From Bacteroides rodentium JCM 16496 (GTDB taxonomy: Bacteria > Bacteroidota > Bacteroidia > Bacteroidales > Bacteroidaceae), in contig NZ_BAKJ01000004.1 in assembly GCF_000614125.1 (NCBI RefSeq), positions 1-64,000 of the forward strand: a DNA stretch of 64,000 nt. The letters are read 5' to 3'. Positions 61,420 to 64,000 of the stretch are shown piece by piece. The notes beneath the pieces were generated by a model that worked only from the letters and a program-made list of their open reading frames with translations, had not been told where the DNA came from and made no database searches. Numbering within the stretch: the first letter of the stretch is position 1; each line of letters starts with the position of its first letter. The translations under genes and the position numbers were made by a program.

Positions 61420-62102
61420 TTACAAGTCCTGCGCTGCCACACTTGCCACCACACTACCGTCGAAGAGATGTACGGTGCGGTGTGCAAACGAGGCATCGTG
61501 CTGGCTGTGGGTCACCATAATAATCGTAGTACCTCTTTATTCAGTTCCGTCAGCAGGCTCATCACCTCGGCTCCGTTCTTGGAGTCCAAGTTACCGGTAG
61601 GCTCATCGGCGAGTATCAGCTTGGGATTGGTTACTACCGCACGGGCAATGGCCACACGTTGCTGCTGACCGCCGGAAAGCTGTTGCGGGAAGTGCTTGGC
61701 ACGGTGGCTGATGTTCATCCGTTTCAGTATATCCTCTACCATACGCTTGCGTTCACCCGCCTTTACGCCAAGATACGTAAGGGGAAGTTCCACATTCTCG
61801 TAGACGTTCAGTTCGTCTATCAAGTTGAAGCTCTGGAACACGAATCCCAGTTTCCCCTTACGTACACGTGTACGTTCCTTTTCTTTCAGGTCCGCCACTT
61901 CCTGGCCAAGCAGCTTGTAACTGCCCTCCGTAGGATTGTCCAGCAGCCCCAGGATATTCAGCAAGGTGGACTTGCCGCAACCGGACGGACCCATAATGGC
62001 TACAAACTCTCCCTCCTTTACATCGAGGTTTACGTGATTCAATGCTACTGTCTCTACTTCCGAAGTACGGAATACTTTGCTGATGTTGTTAATTTCAATC
62101 AT
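61420..62102 (-). CDS. ABC transporter ATP-binding protein, MacB/LolD family (frameshifted)
   Basis: About 227 aa restored. Walker A GPSGCGKST, the MacB/LolD segment GFVFQSFNLIDELNVYENVELPL with the Q-loop, ABC signature LSGGQQQRVAIARA, Walker B LILADEPTGNLDS. The frame breaks at 61532-61533: AAAGAGGTACTACG needs a third G, which gives KEGTTIIMVTHSQHDASFAHRTVHLFDG with the H-loop histidine, ending at the TAA 61422-61420. It is the only ATPase in the cluster and presumably powers all four permeases as a homodimer. Confidence 0.92.
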
Positions 62103-62143
62103 GATATTCTTATTTTTTAATTATTGATTCTGTATGAGTGGAG

Positions 62144-62246
62144 TCACCACAAAGAACACAGAGGCGCACAGAGTCTTTTCGTGCTACACGGATTTACACA
62201 GAAGATATATTAAAAACTCTGTGCGCCTCTGTGTCCTCCGTGGTGA
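62144..62246. repeat. 31-bp intergenic inverted repeat between permease and ATPase genes
   Basis: Arms at 62144-62174 and 62216-62246 match at about 28 of 31 positions; the core is CACAGAGGCGCACAGAGT and its inverse. The 41-nt loop includes TACACGGATTTACACAG. The right arm ends 7 bp before the stop codon of the upstream permease. In the transcript it would form a very stable hairpin inside the operon. Confidence 0.75.
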
Positions 62247-62252
62247 ACTTCG

Positions 62253-64000
62253 TTATTCGCTCTTGATGCTCTTCACCGGGTTCTCGTTGGCAATGCGCCA
62301 CGACTTCCACAGCACGCAGCCGATGATAACCGCCAGGTTTGCCAGAGCAAGCAGCACATACACCGCCCAGCCGGACGAAACCTTTTCTGCGAACTGGTTC
62401 ATCCAGATGCCGTTGACATACCACGAGGCAACAATGCCGACAAGCACCGCCGGGGCTGCCACATAGAACACATCGCGCGACAGCAGTTCCAGTATCATGC
62501 CCGCTTCTGCGCCGTTCACCTTGCGGATGGCAATCTCCTTGCTGCGGCGGCGTACTTCGTCGGCGGTATAGCCTATCAGCCCCATCAGCATGACGAAGAA
62601 CATGGTGACGGCTGCAAGCAACGTGGCGTTACGAAACACGCGGACACTGTTGTACTGTTCCACAATCACCTGTTCATAGCCCTCAAAGTCCACCGTCTTG
62701 TCGGGGAACGCCTCTTTTGCCTCGTGGTTCAGCTTCCGGAGATTGTCGGCAAAAGGCTCTTTCAGCCGGATGTGTACCGTGCCATAGAAAGCCTTGTTGG
62801 GTACAGCCATGAAAGGCCTCTTCCCGTTAGTGAAAGTTTCCATCTGGAAATCCTTCAGCAGGCCTGCCACCTTGTATATTTCGCCCTCGCCCATATTGAC
62901 GCTGCGCCCTATCACGTCGTCGCCCCAGTGCATCCTTTCGGCAAAGGTCTCGTTCACGATGGCTTCATGCTTCTCGTGCGCCATGCGTCCTGCCTTGAAG
63001 GTCATGCCCATCAGCACCGGATAATTTTCAAGCATATAATAGGAGAAGCGGGTGGAAAAGAGCGAATTGCCGGCATCGTCATAGACAAAGTTCCCGCTGT
63101 AACCGTAGATAGGCGTAGCGTTGGCACTGCTCACCTCCTCCACGTATGGCAAACCCTTGAAGAAACGGTAGGCCGCATCGCGCGAAGCCTCGTCGTCCAT
63201 GTAAAGCTCGCCCACCGCCAAGTTCTTGGGATTATAGCCCATATCCTTGTCCAGCACATAGCGATATTGCATCATCACCACGCACATCAATCCGCAGATG
63301 AACGCCACACCCGCAAACTGGATGGAGAGCAACGGCCGCTTCCACCCCTTTTTGCTCTCAGTGTAGCGGTGGAACACCTGCGACACGGGAATGCTTGCAA
63401 AGAGCCGCCCCGGCAGCATGCCGCCCACCACGAACAGCACTGCCACTACCGATACCGGCACCCAGATGCGTTCCGGCGCAAATAGCATGGAAAGCTTCGC
63501 CGCAGTGGTGTCTTCCACAAAATCGCGGAAATTGAGCAGCAACACCGCCATCAGCAGCAAGGAGCAAAAGATGATGATTCCCGTCTCCAGCAGGAACATC
63601 CCGAACACGGTGCCCCCACCTGCACCGCTGCACTTATGTACACCCACCGCCTTGGCGCGATGTGCCAGCGAGGAGATGGAGATAAGCACATAGTTCAGCG
63701 TGGCAATGAAGAGGATGGCAAAGCCGAGGATGCTCATGATGCCCGTCATGCGGCGCACGTCCTCGTTGTCGCGGTAAGTATCGCGGATGGGCTGTACAAA
63801 GGCGGTGTAGCCGAATGTCTTCTTGTCCTCTGCCGGGCGATACTTTTCAATCATCGCGTCGATGCGCTTGTTCACTACCGAACAGTCGGCTCCCGGACGG
63901 AAGCGGATGTACTCCGTCCAGCTGTCTCCACCGCTCCACGAATAGTTTCCCCAGCCGCGGCTCCATGCCGTGGGCATAGAAATCACTCCCTCGGGATGCA
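62253..64000 (-). CDS. MacB/FtsX-type ABC transporter permease (first of cluster, partial)
   Basis: The C-terminal 581 or so residues are in the window; the N-terminus lies beyond 64000. FtsX motifs RAKAVGVHKCSGAGGGTVFGMF and RSKEIAIRKVNGAEAGMILELL; end ANENPVKSIKSE. The coding sequence is visibly more GC-rich than that of its three paralogues, with many GCC, GGC and CGC codons, so it may have a different history or selection. It lies upstream of the ATPase on the same strand. Confidence 0.9.
   Translation of the reverse strand, partial: HPEGVISMPTAWSRGWGNYSWSGGDSWTEYIRFRPGADCSVVNKRIDAMIEKYRPAEDKKTFGYTAFVQPIRDTYRDNEDVRRMTGIMSILGFAILFIATLNYVLISISSLAHRAKAVGVHKCSGAGGGTVFGMFLLETGIIIFCSLLLMAVLLLNFRDFVEDTTAAKLSMLFAPERIWVPVSVVAVLFVVGGMLPGRLFASIPVSQVFHRYTESKKGWKRPLLSIQFAGVAFICGLMCVVMMQYRYVLDKDMGYNPKNLAVGELYMDDEASRDAAYRFFKGLPYVEEVSSANATPIYGYSGNFVYDDAGNSLFSTRFSYYMLENYPVLMGMTFKAGRMAHEKHEAIVNETFAERMHWGDDVIGRSVNMGEGEIYKVAGLLKDFQMETFTNGKRPFMAVPNKAFYGTVHIRLKEPFADNLRKLNHEAKEAFPDKTVDFEGYEQVIVEQYNSVRVFRNATLLAAVTMFFVMLMGLIGYTADEVRRRSKEIAIRKVNGAEAGMILELLSRDVFYVAAPAVLVGIVASWYVNGIWMNQFAEKVSSGWAVYVLLALANLAVIIGCVLWKSWRIANENPVKSIKSE

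Overview
The window looks like a chromosomal segment of a Bacteroides-type gut bacterium (family Bacteroidaceae; species not determined). The evidence is the recurring Bacteroides promoter signature (TTTG, about 20 nt, then TAnnTTTG) ahead of many genes, the Bat operon (moxR, DUF58, batA to batE), an HU protein fused to LysM, and AT-rich leaders with few Shine-Dalgarno sites. It is mostly core genome, with no prophage, integrative element, insertion sequence or CRISPR array.

Layout. 1-6.3 kb: an XRE regulator, pyrK-pyrD (pyrimidine synthesis), trmD, ligA and dapA. 6.3-7.1 kb: a tandem array of short palindromic units and two tRNA-Arg(ACG) genes. 7.1-18.4 kb: a patatin/outer-membrane fusion, htpG, clpC, gyrA and a TPR protein. 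18.5-20.3 kb: a universal stress protein joined to a DUF2007 domain, and a small HTH protein. 20.3-29.1 kb: the Bat operon on the minus strand. 29.2-33.2 kb: ftsY-rimO-HU-HU/LysM. 33.2-36 kb: rpmB-rpmG-DUF4295, cinA and tsaD. 36-47 kb: a TamB-like giant protein, dnaB, ispE, a PepSY-like secreted protein, purT and DUF4301. 47-54.3 kb: a RelA-type (p)ppGpp synthetase, dgkA, an MFS transporter, panB, a HAD phosphatase, a MATE exporter and mazEF. 54.4-64 kb: four paralogous MacB/FtsX-type permeases served by one ATPase gene; the most upstream permease runs off the window.

Two things stand out. First, about fifteen genes, several of them normally essential (clpC, dnaB, ispE, ftsY), are broken by one- or two-base indels that mostly look like loss of one base from a run of identical bases. 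This looks much more like sequence error than gene decay, so I annotate full-length genes and give each break point. Second, many gaps between genes carry small tandem arrays of degenerate words with periods near 7, 11 or 21-23 bases. The unit word differs from array to array but often holds a palindrome. Longer inverted repeats occur in other gaps. Known feature types do not explain them, and they are the best candidates here for something undescribed.
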